Both the position numbers and the translations under genes were made by a program. The notes below the pieces were generated by a model. The model was given only the letters and a program-made list of their open reading frames with translations, had not been told where the DNA came from and made no database searches. A stretch of DNA of 64,000 nt from Promicromonospora soli (GTDB taxonomy: Bacteria > Actinomycetota > Actinomycetes > Actinomycetales > Cellulomonadaceae), in contig NZ_BNAS01000001.1 in assembly GCF_014653785.1 (NCBI RefSeq), positions 1 through 64,000 of the forward strand. Reading direction: 5' to 3'. This document shows, in pieces, positions 24,140 through 32,429 of the stretch; positions within the stretch are counted from its first letter, which is position 1; each line of letters starts with the position of its first letter.

Positions 24140-25690
24140 CTAGCGCTGCAGGGTCAGCACACCCGGCCGGTAGGGCAGGCGGCCGTAGTCCCCGCCGTCG
24201 GAGCTGGGGTCGCGCCCCTGGTAGAGGAACTGCAGGTTGCAGGGGTCGATGGTCTTGGTCTGGTCGGGGTTGGTGCGAACCAGGTCGCCGTGGCTGATGT
24301 CGTTGGTCCAGGTGACACCAGTGTTGGCCTTGCCGGCGAACGGGCTGTTCTGGGTCTCGGCCTGGGGTTGGGGTGTCCATTCGCCGTCGAGGCTGGTGGC
24401 CGTGAACGAGCGGAAGAAGCGACCCCTGTCCCCCATGGCCTCGACGATCATGAGGTACTGGTTCTGACCCTGAACCTTGTAGACCTCAACCGCTTCGAAC
24501 AGGTTGTCTCTCGTGTCGGTCATGATCCTGGTGTAGTTCGAGCCGAAGCTGCTCGGGAAGTTCCCGATGGGCATGCTGGACCGGTAGATGTTGCCTTCGT
24601 CGTCGGCGAAGAACATGTACATGTTCTTGTCGTCAGCGATGAGCGTCTGGTCGATGGGGGCCCCGACGGGAAGGGTTGCCGTGAAGAGCTCCTTGTGCTC
24701 GCCCCAGCCGTTGGGGTTCGTCGGGTCGCTCGACGTGCGGTAGGAGAAGCTGTACGGCCAGCCCCACTGGTAGGCGAGCACCCAGGTGTTCTTCGGGGCG
24801 AAGTAGAGAAGCGTCGGCGCGATGGCATTGAAGGGCATCTTGGTCTGGGTGGCGGTTGCCATGTCGGACCAGTTCGTGAAGGGGCTGAAGACCGTCGAGC
24901 CCCAGCTGCCGTTGGGAGGCGCTACCGCGTTGTGTGTGGTCCCGTAGACGAGGTACTGGCCGTTGTGGCGGACTGCGGTGAAGTCCTTGAGCGCGACCTC
25001 CCCGTTCTGCGGTTGCGCCAGGGGGCCGGTCGATGACCAGCGGTACGTCGACGGAAGGGTGCAGGCGCCGCTTCCGCCGTCGACCCGGACGAGTTGCCAC
25101 TGCTGGTTGGTGCCGCCCCAGTCGCTGTACTGCACGACGCCTGCGCCGTCGTTGGTCGCCGCGTTCTGGACCTCGACCGCCTTGTTGCTGTTGCGGTTGA
25201 TCAACCGGACGTAGCCGTTGTCGGAGTCGGCCAGCCGGAACTGCTGGTTGGCGCCGCCGGTGTCGGTCCACTGGTGGATGGCGGCGCCGTCGGCTGTCGA
25301 CCAGCTGGACACGTCGATGACCTTGCCCGAGTGCCGGGCCTTGAGCTTGTAGTAGCCGCCGCCGGCGTCCACGAACTGGAACTGCTGGTTGTTGGCGTTG
25401 GTGCGGGTCCACTGGTGGAGCAGGGCTCCGTCGGCGGTGGACACACCGCTGACGTCCAGCGCCTTGCCGCTGTTGCGGTTCAGCAGCACATACCAGGCGG
25501 TGGGGTCGACCGTGGCGGCAGCGGCCGTCTCGGTGACCGCGAAGATGCCGCCTCCGGCCACCACTGCCGCCACGGTGGCGGCGACGAACCGCTTCAACCA
25601 CCGAGGTCGCCGCGACGGCGGCGCGATCGATTGAGAACTGGAAATCGATTGAGAACTGGAAATCGATTGAGAACTAGAAAGGGCAGACAT
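24140..25690 (-). CDS. Secreted GH62 alpha-L-arabinofuranosidase with N-terminal CBM13 (copy C)
   Basis: 516 aa, ATG with AAGGAGGATC directly upstream. It is a close paralogue of the GH62 at 22363. The n-region of its signal peptide carries three SSSQSI units where the paralogue has one. CBM13 (~56-203) then GH62 (~208-516) follow: [20 protein letters not shown] (Asp), [20 protein letters not shown] (Asp), [20 protein letters not shown] (Glu), [20 protein letters not shown]. Two LacI-type operators lie 74 and 172 nt upstream, so it is probably repressed in the absence of an arabinan/xylan-derived inducer. It is the first gene of the minus-strand hemicellulase block. Confidence 0.95.
   Translation of the reverse strand: MSALSSSQSISSSQSISSSQSIAPPSRRPRWLKRFVAATVAAVVAGGGIFAVTETAAAATVDPTAWYVLLNRNSGKALDVSGVSTADGALLHQWTRTNANNQQFQFVDAGGGYYKLKARHSGKVIDVSSWSTADGAAIHQWTDTGGANQQFRLADSDNGYVRLINRNSNKAVEVQNAATNDGAGVVQYSDWGGTNQQWQLVRVDGGSGACTLPSTYRWSSTGPLAQPQNGEVALKDFTAVRHNGQYLVYGTTHNAVAPPNGSWGSTVFSPFTNWSDMATATQTKMPFNAIAPTLLYFAPKNTWVLAYQWGWPYSFSYRTSSDPTNPNGWGEHKELFTATLPVGAPIDQTLIADDKNMYMFFADDEGNIYRSSMPIGNFPSSFGSNYTRIMTDTRDNLFEAVEVYKVQGQNQYLMIVEAMGDRGRFFRSFTATSLDGEWTPQPQAETQNSPFAGKANTGVTWTNDISHGDLVRTNPDQTKTIDPCNLQFLYQGRDPSSDGGDYGRLPYRPGVLTLQR
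25066..25513 (-). repeat. CBM13 DNA cassette, copy C (GH62)
   Basis: The third copy of the ~448-bp lectin cassette. Some variants are shared with A against B (GACGCCTGCG, GGATGGCGGC), others with B against A (TTGTCGG, GTCGGCT). That mosaic suggests gene conversion among the copies. Confidence 0.88.
25626..25679. repeat. Three 18-bp tandem repeats in the GH62 signal peptide
   Basis: The unit ATCGATTGAGAACTGGAA occurs three times head to tail (third copy with one change, CTAGAA), encoding SSSQSI on the minus strand. The paralogous gene has a single copy at the same place, so the array expanded after the duplication. Confidence 0.9.
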
Positions 25691-25763
25691 GATCCTCCTT
25701 GATCAAGAGCCGAACAGTTCCCCCGAAGAGGGGCGCACCGCGACGCATGCCCGCGCACGACGA

Positions 25764-25777
25764 TGTGAGCGCTAACA
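25764..25777. promoter_or_regulatory. LacI-family operator TGTGAGCGCTAACA, GH62-proximal
   Basis: A 14-bp near-palindrome with a central AGCGCT core, flanked by A and T to give 16 symmetric positions. It lies 74 nt upstream of the GH62 start. The identical 14-mer occurs at 25862-25875 and 51692-51705. Confidence 0.8.
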
Positions 25778-25861
25778 TCTCCGATGCGGCAGGCAGCCTG
25801 TTCCAAGCTCCGACGAAGCAAGCCTGCCCGGTAAGACAGGAATCGCCAGGCTTGACCCGAT

Positions 25862-25875
25862 TGTGAGCGCTAACA
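25862..25875. promoter_or_regulatory. LacI-family operator TGTGAGCGCTAACA, distal copy
   Basis: The same 14-mer as at 25764, centre-to-centre 98 bp away, 172 nt upstream of the GH62 start. Paired sites at this spacing allow cooperative or looped repression. Confidence 0.8.
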
Positions 25876-25877
25876 AC

Positions 25878-26279
25878 GCCGTCCGTCAAGAGGCGACGTT
25901 CCAGACCCGCAAGCGGGGGCGACGTCGAATTACACGCCGACCCAGAATGGGTTCGTCCACCGCCTGCTCGCCGGGAAGCGTGAACCTGCCGGTCATGGCA
26001 TCGGCCGCTCCCGTGGCGGGCTGACGTGCGCCCGGCCCCGGCGCTTACCTCGGCACTCCAAGCCGTCGCCGGCATTGGCCGATCGCGCCGTCAAGGTCTC
26101 GGGTGGCTCGAAGGCCAGCCCACCACGCGAGCCGTAGCCACGCTCGGCGCGGCCCTGGCGTACACGCGATGGTGGTCGGCCCTCGTGGTGGAACCCGTGC
26201 AGCCGGTCGCGTGGCTCATGTCGGCGCGGATGCTGCGGAGCATTCCGCGAGCGGGCGGGGCGCACCACGTGGAGCCGAC
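25878..26279. other. Intergenic, no gene recognised
   Basis: Upstream of the GH62 operators and downstream of the SDR stop. Open frames exist on both strands but look like random high-GC translation; no motif, ribosome-binding site or repeat was found apart from the operator at its left edge. Confidence 0.4.
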
Positions 26280-27080
26280 TCAGGGCCTGCGCCAGTCGTC
26301 GCTCGTCAGGTGCGACCCGGCCATGGGACCCATGCGCAGCATTCCGCCGTCTGCGACCCACGACGCCCCGGTCACGTACGCCGCCTTCGGGCTGCACAGG
26401 AACGCGATGATCGCCGCGATCTCGCGCGCGTCGCCCGGCCTGCCGAGCGGGATCCCGGGGCGGTGCTTGCCCTCGGGGCTCTCGTCCTCCTGGCCGGTCA
26501 TCGCGGTCGTGATCTCGCCGGGGGCTACGGAGTTCACGGTGATGCCGTGCTCGCCGAGCTCGAGCGCCGCGACCTGGGTGAGCAACCCCAGGCCCGCCTT
26601 GGCCGCGCAGTAGGGGCCGGCGCCGACGCGCGGCTGGTGCTCGTGCACGCTCGTCACGTTGACGATCCGCCCGCCGCGGCCGCCGGCGATCATGTGCCGG
26701 GCGGCGGCCTGCAGGAGGAGGAACGGCCCGTCGAGGTCGGTCGCGATGACGGAGCGCCACTGCGGGTAGTCGACGTCGAGGAGCAGTGTCGACGAGCCGA
26801 TTCCGGCCACGTTGGCCAGGACGTCGAGGCGGCCGAACGTGTCGGCAAGGTCGTCGACGACGGTCGGGATCGCCGGCACGTCCGTCACGTCCAGTCGGCG
26901 GAGCTCGGTGCGGACACCGTGCTCGGCGGCCTCGCGGGCGGTGGCCTGTGCCTTCGACTCGTCGGCATACCAGCACAAGCCGACGTCGAAGCCGTCCTGG
27001 GCGAGTGCTACGACGGTGGCTCGCCCGATACCTGACTCGGACCCGGTGACGACGGCTACGGGGCGCGATGCGTTGGTCAT
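26280..27080 (-). CDS. Short-chain dehydrogenase/reductase (SDR)
   Basis: 266 aa from an ATG at 27080 (MTNASRPVAVVTGSESGIGR). The cofactor motif is TGSESGIG. The NAG motif appears as NVAGIGSSTLLLD. The catalytic Ser is in IVNVTSVHEHQP and the YxxxK motif is in GPYCAAKAGL. The end ASWVADGGMLRMGPMAGSHL is typical. SDRs of this length oxidise sugars, polyols or reduce ketones; the nearby hemicellulases make a sugar substrate plausible but not shown. An upstream in-frame start at 27164 would give a non-homologous extension and is rejected. Confidence 0.92.
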   Translation of the reverse strand: MTNASRPVAVVTGSESGIGRATVVALAQDGFDVGLCWYADESKAQATAREAAEHGVRTELRRLDVTDVPAIPTVVDDLADTFGRLDVLANVAGIGSSTLLLDVDYPQWRSVIATDLDGPFLLLQAAARHMIAGGRGGRIVNVTSVHEHQPRVGAGPYCAAKAGLGLLTQVAALELGEHGITVNSVAPGEITTAMTGQEDESPEGKHRPGIPLGRPGDAREIAAIIAFLCSPKAAYVTGASWVADGGMLRMGPMAGSHLTSDDWRRP

Positions 27081-27249
27081 GGACCAAGGCTGGCGACGGA
27101 GCGAGGAGCTCGCCACCTGGTGCCGGCGCTGAGCGGATTTCGTAGGCGGCCCTGGTCTATGCATGCAGGGGGCAAGCCGCCTTGCAGCAGCGTAGATTCA
27201 CCCGCTCGATCCGATCGGTGATGCCATTGAGGCCGCTAAGTTCAACCAG

Positions 27250-27534
27250 GTGTCCGACGAACCAGCAATCGATCCCGATGAGCGGCGCCTTATCTATGCG
27301 ACCGTCACCGCTCGACGCCTCCAGCAGGACAGCCTCGTCTGGCAGGTCCCAGTCCTGAGCCTTACAGCCCAGGCGTTTCTCTACACGATCGCCCTCGGCC
27401 CTGAGTCGTCAGGCTTCGCCCGGATCGTGAGCGCTGTGATCTCCATCGTGATCACGGTGCTGTCGGTGACCCTCATGGCGAGGCACCGGTGGTCCCGGCC
27501 TGGCGTCGGTGGCCGGACAGCCAGATCTGCGTAA
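27250..27534 (+). CDS. Small hypothetical membrane protein, possibly truncated
   Basis: 94 aa from a GTG. It reads MSDEPAIDPDERRLIYATVT, then ARRLQQDSLVWQVPVLSLTA and QAFLYTIALGPESSGFARIV, with hydrophobic segments at ~40-50 and ~56-77. This resembles the N-terminal half of ~200-aa actinobacterial membrane proteins of unknown function, so a C-terminal truncation is likely. The last 20 residues are Arg/Gly-rich and look out of frame. Confidence 0.55.
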   Translation: MSDEPAIDPDERRLIYATVTARRLQQDSLVWQVPVLSLTAQAFLYTIALGPESSGFARIVSAVISIVITVLSVTLMARHRWSRPGVGGRTARSA

Positions 27535-27537
27535 CGC

Positions 27538-27581
27538 GCAAACATGCGCGCGTGTGACGTTTGCGCTACGCGCATGTTTGC
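27538..27581. promoter_or_regulatory. Long inverted repeat upstream of the Flp pilin gene
   Basis: GCAAACATGCGCG and CGCGCATGTTTGC are perfect 13-bp arms 18 nt apart. A second pair, GCGCAAAC / GTTTGCGC, overlaps them. It lies 79 nt before the pilin start. It could be an operator or a structured leader; it is not followed by a T-run, so a terminator for the preceding gene is less likely. Confidence 0.5.
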
Positions 27582-27659
27582 CATACTGTCGTTCTTGGTT
27601 GCAGATTGCAGCTACCACTACCGCTCCAGCCTTGGAGCACCGACCGCCAGGGACCCGCC

Positions 27660-27872
27660 ATGATGTCTCGTGCTGCTGCTGTCCTCATGACCACGCTCCA
27701 TGTCCTCATGGATCGCTCCGACGGCCACAAGAAGGACCGGGGTGCGACCGCTGTCGAGTACGCCTTGCTCGCCGGCATCATTGCGATGGCGATCGTCGCG
27801 ACACTTGTCTTGATCGGCCCAAAGCTCGACGCGCTCTACGTGAAGGCGCTCAACGGGCTGCCCGTCGTCTGA
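27660..27872 (+). CDS. Flp-type pilin precursor (orphan)
   Basis: 70 aa (MMSRAAAVLMTTLHVLMDRS). The class IVb pilin signature is clear: after a charged leader (GHKKDRG) the prepilin peptidase site G-ATAVEY has Glu at +5 and Tyr at +6. The single helix ALLAGIIAMAIVATLVLI and a short tail follow. Flp pilins build tight-adherence (Tad) pili and need TadV, TadA, TadB and TadC; none is in the window. The gene therefore depends on a distant tad locus or is an orphan. Confidence 0.88.
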   Translation: MMSRAAAVLMTTLHVLMDRSDGHKKDRGATAVEYALLAGIIAMAIVATLVLIGPKLDALYVKALNGLPVV

Positions 27873-27892
27873 CCGGGCCACGGCCAGCTCCT

Positions 27893-27924
27893 TCTCGCCA
27901 GTGGCAGCGTTGACGATCTGGATG
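27893..27924 (-). mobile_element. Short fragment of an IS481-type transposase tail
   Basis: TCTCGCCAGTGGCAGCGTTG and the following 12 nt differ at only four of 32 positions from the IS481 remnant near 11369. On the minus strand it encodes IQIVNAATGE, the same tail motif. Nothing else of the element remains. Confidence 0.45.
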
Positions 27925-27968
27925 AGCCGGGACCAGCAAGAAAATCGGGCCGCAGCGCACATCGGCGG

Positions 27969-28718
27969 CTACTCCTGTAGCCCACCCGGCACCCTCTCGA
28001 CGCCGTCGTCGTCGGCGCCGCTCTCCTCGACGCCACCGGGCGTCCGCCGCAGCCAGTACCACCCGAGCACGACGCACACGAGGCCGTTGAGCACCCCGAC
28101 GACGACGTCGCTCACATGGTGCATCCCCCGGTACAGCCGGGCGTATACGACGAGCAGGGGCAGCACGAGCAGCACGACGGTCACGCTCACGCGCAGCCAC
28201 GCGTGCCCGATCCGCTGGGCCATCAGCGCCAGCGAGACGTAGAGCGCGGTCGAGGCGCCCGAGTGGCCGCTCGGGAAGCTCGAGGTCGGTGGTGCCGGGT
28301 CGAGCTGCTCCACGTCGGGGCGTTCGCCGCCCACGACGAGCGCCGCCAGCATGAAGACCCCCGCCTGGACGGCGACCGCGATCGCCGGGACCACCGCGTA
28401 CCACCACTGCCTGGTACGCCACAGGACGACGGCGGACACGACGAGGCAGATCCCGATGATCGTCTCGGTGTTCCCCATCACCCCCCACACCTCCGTGAGG
28501 GTGTCGAGGGTCGCCGTGCGCTGCTCGACGAACCATTCGCTGACCGCGGTCTCCCGCTCTCTGAGCCCGGCCAGCGGGCCGACGTGCAGGAGCCCGAGCC
28601 CCACGACGAGCACCCACCACACCGCTGCCGGGACACCGACACGCAGGCCGAGGTCGCGCCGCGCCTCGCGCCCCTCGGGTGCCGACATGTCGTCCGTCCA
28701 CCGCTCGAGGTCGACCAT
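27969..28718 (-). CDS. PAP2-family membrane phosphatase (downstream copy)
   Basis: 249 aa with about six membrane helices. The three PAP2 phosphatase motifs are visible: ERPDVEQLD (motif C1, lacking the usual leading Lys), SFPSGHSGAST (C2) and ARLYRGMHHVSDVVVG (C3, catalytic His). Members dephosphorylate undecaprenyl-pyrophosphate, phosphatidic acid or related lipids outside the membrane. The start ATG overlaps the stop of the upstream PAP2 gene (ATGA), so the pair is co-translated. Sequence similarity between the two proteins is limited to the motifs. Confidence 0.9.
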   Translation of the reverse strand: MVDLERWTDDMSAPEGREARRDLGLRVGVPAAVWWVLVVGLGLLHVGPLAGLRERETAVSEWFVEQRTATLDTLTEVWGVMGNTETIIGICLVVSAVVLWRTRQWWYAVVPAIAVAVQAGVFMLAALVVGGERPDVEQLDPAPPTSSFPSGHSGASTALYVSLALMAQRIGHAWLRVSVTVVLLVLPLLVVYARLYRGMHHVSDVVVGVLNGLVCVVLGWYWLRRTPGGVEESGADDDGVERVPGGLQE

Positions 28719-29455
28719 CAGGACGCCCTATCCGGCTCGCGGGGCGGCGTCGACCAGTGCCGGTAGGTGAGGTACGACGCCAGCACGAAACCGACCCCGA
28801 AGAGGATCCCGGCCACCACGTCGGAGGGGTAGTGGACGCCGAGCATGACCCGGTCGACCGCCGTGGCGACCGTAAGCACCGCCGCCCCCGCCACCGCAGC
28901 GACCCGCAGGGCCCGCGATCTGAGCGACGGCCACACGAGCACCACCAGCGCCGTGGTCATCGCCGCCGTGTTCGCGGCGTGCCCCGACGGGAACGAGAAG
29001 CCGCCCGCGCTCTCCACCGGCTGGTCCAGCACCGGTCGCGCGCGTCCCACGAGCTCCTTCAGCAGGTTGGACAGCCCCCAGGCCGCAAGGATTGTCGAGA
29101 GCGCCCACCATGTGCGCGTGGCGTTGCGGGTGCGCCACCAGTAGATGAAGCAGAACGCGGCGACGGGCAACACCACGTGCGCCGCGAGGAAGATCCACTG
29201 CCAGACGACGAGCGTGCGCAGCAGCCCGGGGTGCTCCGCGGCGAGCGCCGTGCCCGCGGTCACGGCGCGCTCGTCGAGCAGGACGAGCGGCGGCCACTGC
29301 TCGCGCACGAGGAGGGCGATGACGACGACGGCGACGCCGGTGGCGACACCAGCGAGCACAGCACGTACGAGGCGGCGCGCACGACCCGCGGTCGCTCGCG
29401 CTGGCCCGACGGTCTGCGGACCGCTCTCGGGACTGCGGTGCAGTGCGGGCTTCAT
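28718..29455 (-). CDS. PAP2-family membrane phosphatase (upstream copy)
   Basis: 245 aa. PAP2 motifs: KELVGRARPVLDQ (C1, complete KxxxxxxRP), SFPSGHAANTAAM (C2) and DRVMLGVHYPSDVVAG (C3). About six hydrophobic helices are present, with a basic cytoplasmic N-terminus (RATAGRARRLVRAV). It is the first gene of a two-gene unit with the PAP2 at 27969. Likely a lipid or undecaprenyl-diphosphate phosphatase. Confidence 0.9.
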   Translation of the reverse strand: MKPALHRSPESGPQTVGPARATAGRARRLVRAVLAGVATGVAVVVIALLVREQWPPLVLLDERAVTAGTALAAEHPGLLRTLVVWQWIFLAAHVVLPVAAFCFIYWWRTRNATRTWWALSTILAAWGLSNLLKELVGRARPVLDQPVESAGGFSFPSGHAANTAAMTTALVVLVWPSLRSRALRVAAVAGAAVLTVATAVDRVMLGVHYPSDVVAGILFGVGFVLASYLTYRHWSTPPREPDRAS

Positions 29456-29636
29456 GACGACACGCTGCCACAGAGCGCCGCCACTGGCTCGTCGTGACGG
29501 GCCGGCGAGGGCGCCGTCAGTGGCCTGGGTGGGAAGACCAACTGCCGATCTCCGGTTGTATCAAGTGCCGGGCGATCGAGACTTCGACGCCCACTCGTCG
29601 CCTGACCGTCCAGCGCTCGGCGAAGGGAGAGGCGCA

Positions 29637-29915
29637 GTGAAGGGTGATCGTGTCGAGGTCGTCATCGACGCTGGTGGAGCGACCCGAACCTATGAGGTTG
29701 AAGCTACCCGTGCCGGTCGACGGGTCGAAGTGACGCAGGGCCGTGGGATCGTCGAGGTCACCGAGGTCACCCGCGGCGGCACGCCGGTTCGAACGGCCCG
29801 CTTCATGTCCGCCAGGGTCCTCGCCCTGGTCGAGCACCCCGCGCCCCGACCCGCGCAACCGGACGACGCCCAGGTGACACACCTGCCGCGCCCGGCTGAC
29901 CGGCCAGCGCTGTAG
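29637..29915 (+). CDS. Small conserved-looking hypothetical protein
   Basis: 92 aa from a GTG with AAGGGAG 8 nt upstream. It reads MKGDRVEVVIDAGGATRTYE, VEATRAGRRVEVTQGRGIVE and TARFMSARVLALVEHPA, a regular alternation that predicts a small all-beta protein. No known family was assigned; no signal peptide or membrane segment. Neighbours give no functional hint. Confidence 0.55.
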   Translation: MKGDRVEVVIDAGGATRTYEVEATRAGRRVEVTQGRGIVEVTEVTRGGTPVRTARFMSARVLALVEHPAPRPAQPDDAQVTHLPRPADRPAL

Positions 29916-30041
29916 GCCCGTTCCTGTGCGGATGGGTGCGGCCGGGGAGTTCTCCCCATCGTTCGTGGACGACACCTGTGTAACGCTCCGGGAAGCCGGG
30001 TCGCATTCAGCGGCCCGGATCCGGACCGTCGGAGGCGGACG

Positions 30042-31013
30042 ATGAAGAAGTTGCTCGGCAGGCTCGCAGCCGTCGCAGGTGTGGCCGCGATGGCGACCAC
30101 TGCGACCGTCGTCGCGCCGCAGGAAGTGGTACCGACCCTCGCGACGGCGTCCGCCATCACGTGCCAGAGCGGCGGCGACGAATGGGCGTCGCCGACCTAC
30201 GAGAACAACTTCACGGGGCGGATAGACGGCGACCACTACCTGACGAGCTACGTGCCGCAGTCGGTGACGACGTGGCACGACTGGAACGGTGGCACGGCGG
30301 ACGTCTTCCTGGTGGCGATGTACCACGCTGACGGGGGCAACAGTCTCGTCTACGCGATGACGCCGGACGGAAACGTGGTCGGCGGGTTCAAGATCAAGGA
30401 GACCCATGCCGGCGGCATCGCGGTCCGCGGGAGCTACATCTACATCACGGACGCGGACAACACGAAGGTTCGCCGTTACTCGAAGACGTCAGTGCGGAAC
30501 GCGGTGGCGCAGCGGATTGCCAGCGCCGCCCGGATGCCGTACGTGACCTACTACGGCACTCTGCAGAGCCTCGGCTATGCCGCGAGCTTCATGTACGTGT
30601 ACGACGGCAGGCTGTACGCCGGGAAGTTCAATTCCTCCTCACGCGACTGGATGTACCGGTACGAGTTCGGCACGGACGGCCGGCTCTCGCGGGACACCGA
30701 CTGGGCCCGGCGACAGGTGCCGCTCAAGACGCAGGGCCTCGTCGTGCAGCAGGACCGCTACTTCTTCTCGACGTCGTGGGGCCGGGGCATCCGCTCGAAC
30801 GTCTACGTGACCACTCGGGACTACACGACGAACTTCGAGACGCAGGCACGGTCCCGGTGCTTCCATGCGCCGCCAATGGCCGAGGGGATGGCTGTCTACC
30901 AGGGAAAGGTCTACCTGCTGTTCGAGAGCGGCGCGTCGGAGTACGACGGCAGCGAGTGGCGCACGAAGAAGTTGCACGTCGCGTCCGTCTCGGGATTGGC
31001 CTCGCTGGTGTGA
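30042..31013 (+). CDS. Secreted hypothetical protein, probable beta-propeller
   Basis: 323 aa. The Sec signal peptide is MKKLLGRLAAVAGVAAMATT with cleavage near ASA-IT. The mature part has repeated strand motifs (YVPQSVTTWHDWNGGTADVF, SLVYAMTPDGNVVGGFKIKE, GGIAVRGSYIYITDADNTKV, QGLVVQQDRYFFSTSWGRG, GMAVYQGKVYLLFESGA) suggestive of a propeller. Two Cys (ITCQSGG and SRCFHAP) may form a disulphide. No catalytic motif was recognised. Confidence 0.75.
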   Translation: MKKLLGRLAAVAGVAAMATTATVVAPQEVVPTLATASAITCQSGGDEWASPTYENNFTGRIDGDHYLTSYVPQSVTTWHDWNGGTADVFLVAMYHADGGNSLVYAMTPDGNVVGGFKIKETHAGGIAVRGSYIYITDADNTKVRRYSKTSVRNAVAQRIASAARMPYVTYYGTLQSLGYAASFMYVYDGRLYAGKFNSSSRDWMYRYEFGTDGRLSRDTDWARRQVPLKTQGLVVQQDRYFFSTSWGRGIRSNVYVTTRDYTTNFETQARSRCFHAPPMAEGMAVYQGKVYLLFESGASEYDGSEWRTKKLHVASVSGLASLV

Positions 31014-31028
31014 GAGCCACCCAGCCAT

Positions 31029-31056
31029 AGGTCAACGCCTCTCCAGGCGCCGACCT
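31029..31056. terminator. Hairpin between convergent genes
   Basis: AGGTC-AA-CGCCT pairs with AGGCG-CC-GACCT around CTCC, an interrupted 10-bp stem, 15 nt after the secreted-protein stop and about 60 nt from the convergent WS/DGAT stop. Confidence 0.4.
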
Positions 31057-31116
31057 GATGCAACTCGTCGACGCCGGCGACGTCGTCTCCTTCCACCGCG
31101 GAGGTCAGGAGACCGG

Positions 31117-32397
31117 TTACGCACTGAGGCGCGTCAGTTCCTCGCTCATGGCGCGCACAAAGGCGGCACCGGGCACGTTCGCCGCGTCGAAGTGGACGCC
31201 GCACGAGAGCCGGCCGGCATACGAGACCGCCGCGACGCCCAGCCGGACGTTCGCGGCGAGCACCGCAACCGGCCAGATCGCGACCACGGGAGCGCCAGCG
31301 AGGCGCAGCGCTCCCGCCGGACCCGGCACGTTGGTGACGAACCCGCCGACAACGTGCTGCCGCTGCCCGATGCGATCCATGATGCGCGCCCCGACCGGGC
31401 CGCGCATGAACTCGAGTGTCCCCTGCTCCCGCGCCTGTACCTTCTCCGCTCGGGTCTGCTCCGCGATCAGCCGAAGGCGCTCGTCGGGCGCCGGCACGTC
31501 GAGCGGCAGCCGCACGAGCATGACCCCGACCTGGTTGCCCGATGTGCCACGCCGCTGCAGCGCGACCGGCACGGAGACGGGCAGTCGTGCAGGAACCTGC
31601 TCACCGGCTGCTGGCAGCGCCGCTCGGTAGCCCGAAGCGACGGACGCGAGCAGCGCGTCATTGACGGTGGCACCCAACGGTCGCACACGCGCCTCGAGCG
31701 CTGCGAGGTCCACGTCCACGAAGGCGACGCCGCGGCGCGGACTGATCTCGCCGAGCAGCACCGTGGACCCCACCTCACGACCGGCGAGCACCATCCGGAT
31801 GCGGCGCAGAGCGTAGCCGAGCCTCCGGAGAACGCGCCGCAAGTCGCGTCGTGGTCTTGATTCGGCGCCCGGCCGGGACTGTGGGACCGCAGGCGCCCAC
31901 GCCGAGGTCAGTCCAGGTTCCGCGGAATCGAACAGCTGCTGCGCGATCGCAACCGCGGCCATTCCATCCGCAACCGCGTGGTGGATGCGGAGCACGACCC
32001 CGATCTGTCCGGGACTCGCACCGGGCACGACCAAGATCTCCCAGAGCGGACGGTCGAGCCGTAGTGGCACCCCCATCAGCTCTCCGCACAGCCGTTCGAG
32101 GCCCGCGAGGCCATCGACGGACGCGACGAGCCGGATGTGGTGTTCGAGGTCCGGCGACGTCTCGTCCCAGCGGTGCCGACGACCGGTGGCGACGGGGACT
32201 TTGCGGAGCGGTGGCAGCTCGGCGATTCGCTTGGCGAGCGCGGAGCGCAGCGTCGCGACGTCAGGCGTGCCGTCGGGACCGATCAACCCGCCCGGGACCA
32301 GGAGGCCGGCGACGAGGAAGACGTTGACCTGGCCGGCGTGGTCGAGCACAAGGTTCGCCTCGTCGACCGCGGCGAGCCGCTGTGTCGCCTGGCGCAT
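31117..32397 (-). CDS. Wax ester synthase / diacylglycerol acyltransferase (WS/DGAT)
   Basis: 426 aa. The active-site HHxxxDG motif is present as LRIHHAVADGMAAV. The N-terminus (RLAAVDEANLVLDHAGQVNV) and the C-terminal part (FVTNVPGPAGALRLAGAPVV, WPVAVLAANVRLGVAAVSYA) match the actinobacterial WS/DGAT family. These enzymes esterify acyl-CoA with diacylglycerol or fatty alcohol to make storage lipids. The protein is somewhat shorter than the usual 450-470 aa but keeps both domains. Confidence 0.9.
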   Translation of the reverse strand: MRQATQRLAAVDEANLVLDHAGQVNVFLVAGLLVPGGLIGPDGTPDVATLRSALAKRIAELPPLRKVPVATGRRHRWDETSPDLEHHIRLVASVDGLAGLERLCGELMGVPLRLDRPLWEILVVPGASPGQIGVVLRIHHAVADGMAAVAIAQQLFDSAEPGLTSAWAPAVPQSRPGAESRPRRDLRRVLRRLGYALRRIRMVLAGREVGSTVLLGEISPRRGVAFVDVDLAALEARVRPLGATVNDALLASVASGYRAALPAAGEQVPARLPVSVPVALQRRGTSGNQVGVMLVRLPLDVPAPDERLRLIAEQTRAEKVQAREQGTLEFMRGPVGARIMDRIGQRQHVVGGFVTNVPGPAGALRLAGAPVVAIWPVAVLAANVRLGVAAVSYAGRLSCGVHFDAANVPGAAFVRAMSEELTRLSA

Positions 32398-32429
32398 ACC
32401 ACCAGGGTATCGGCGCCAGCCTGGTTGAG

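Noticed and set aside
26000-26279. Short open frames between the GH62 operators and the SDR gene
   Set aside because: No start signal, motif or homology recognised on either strand.
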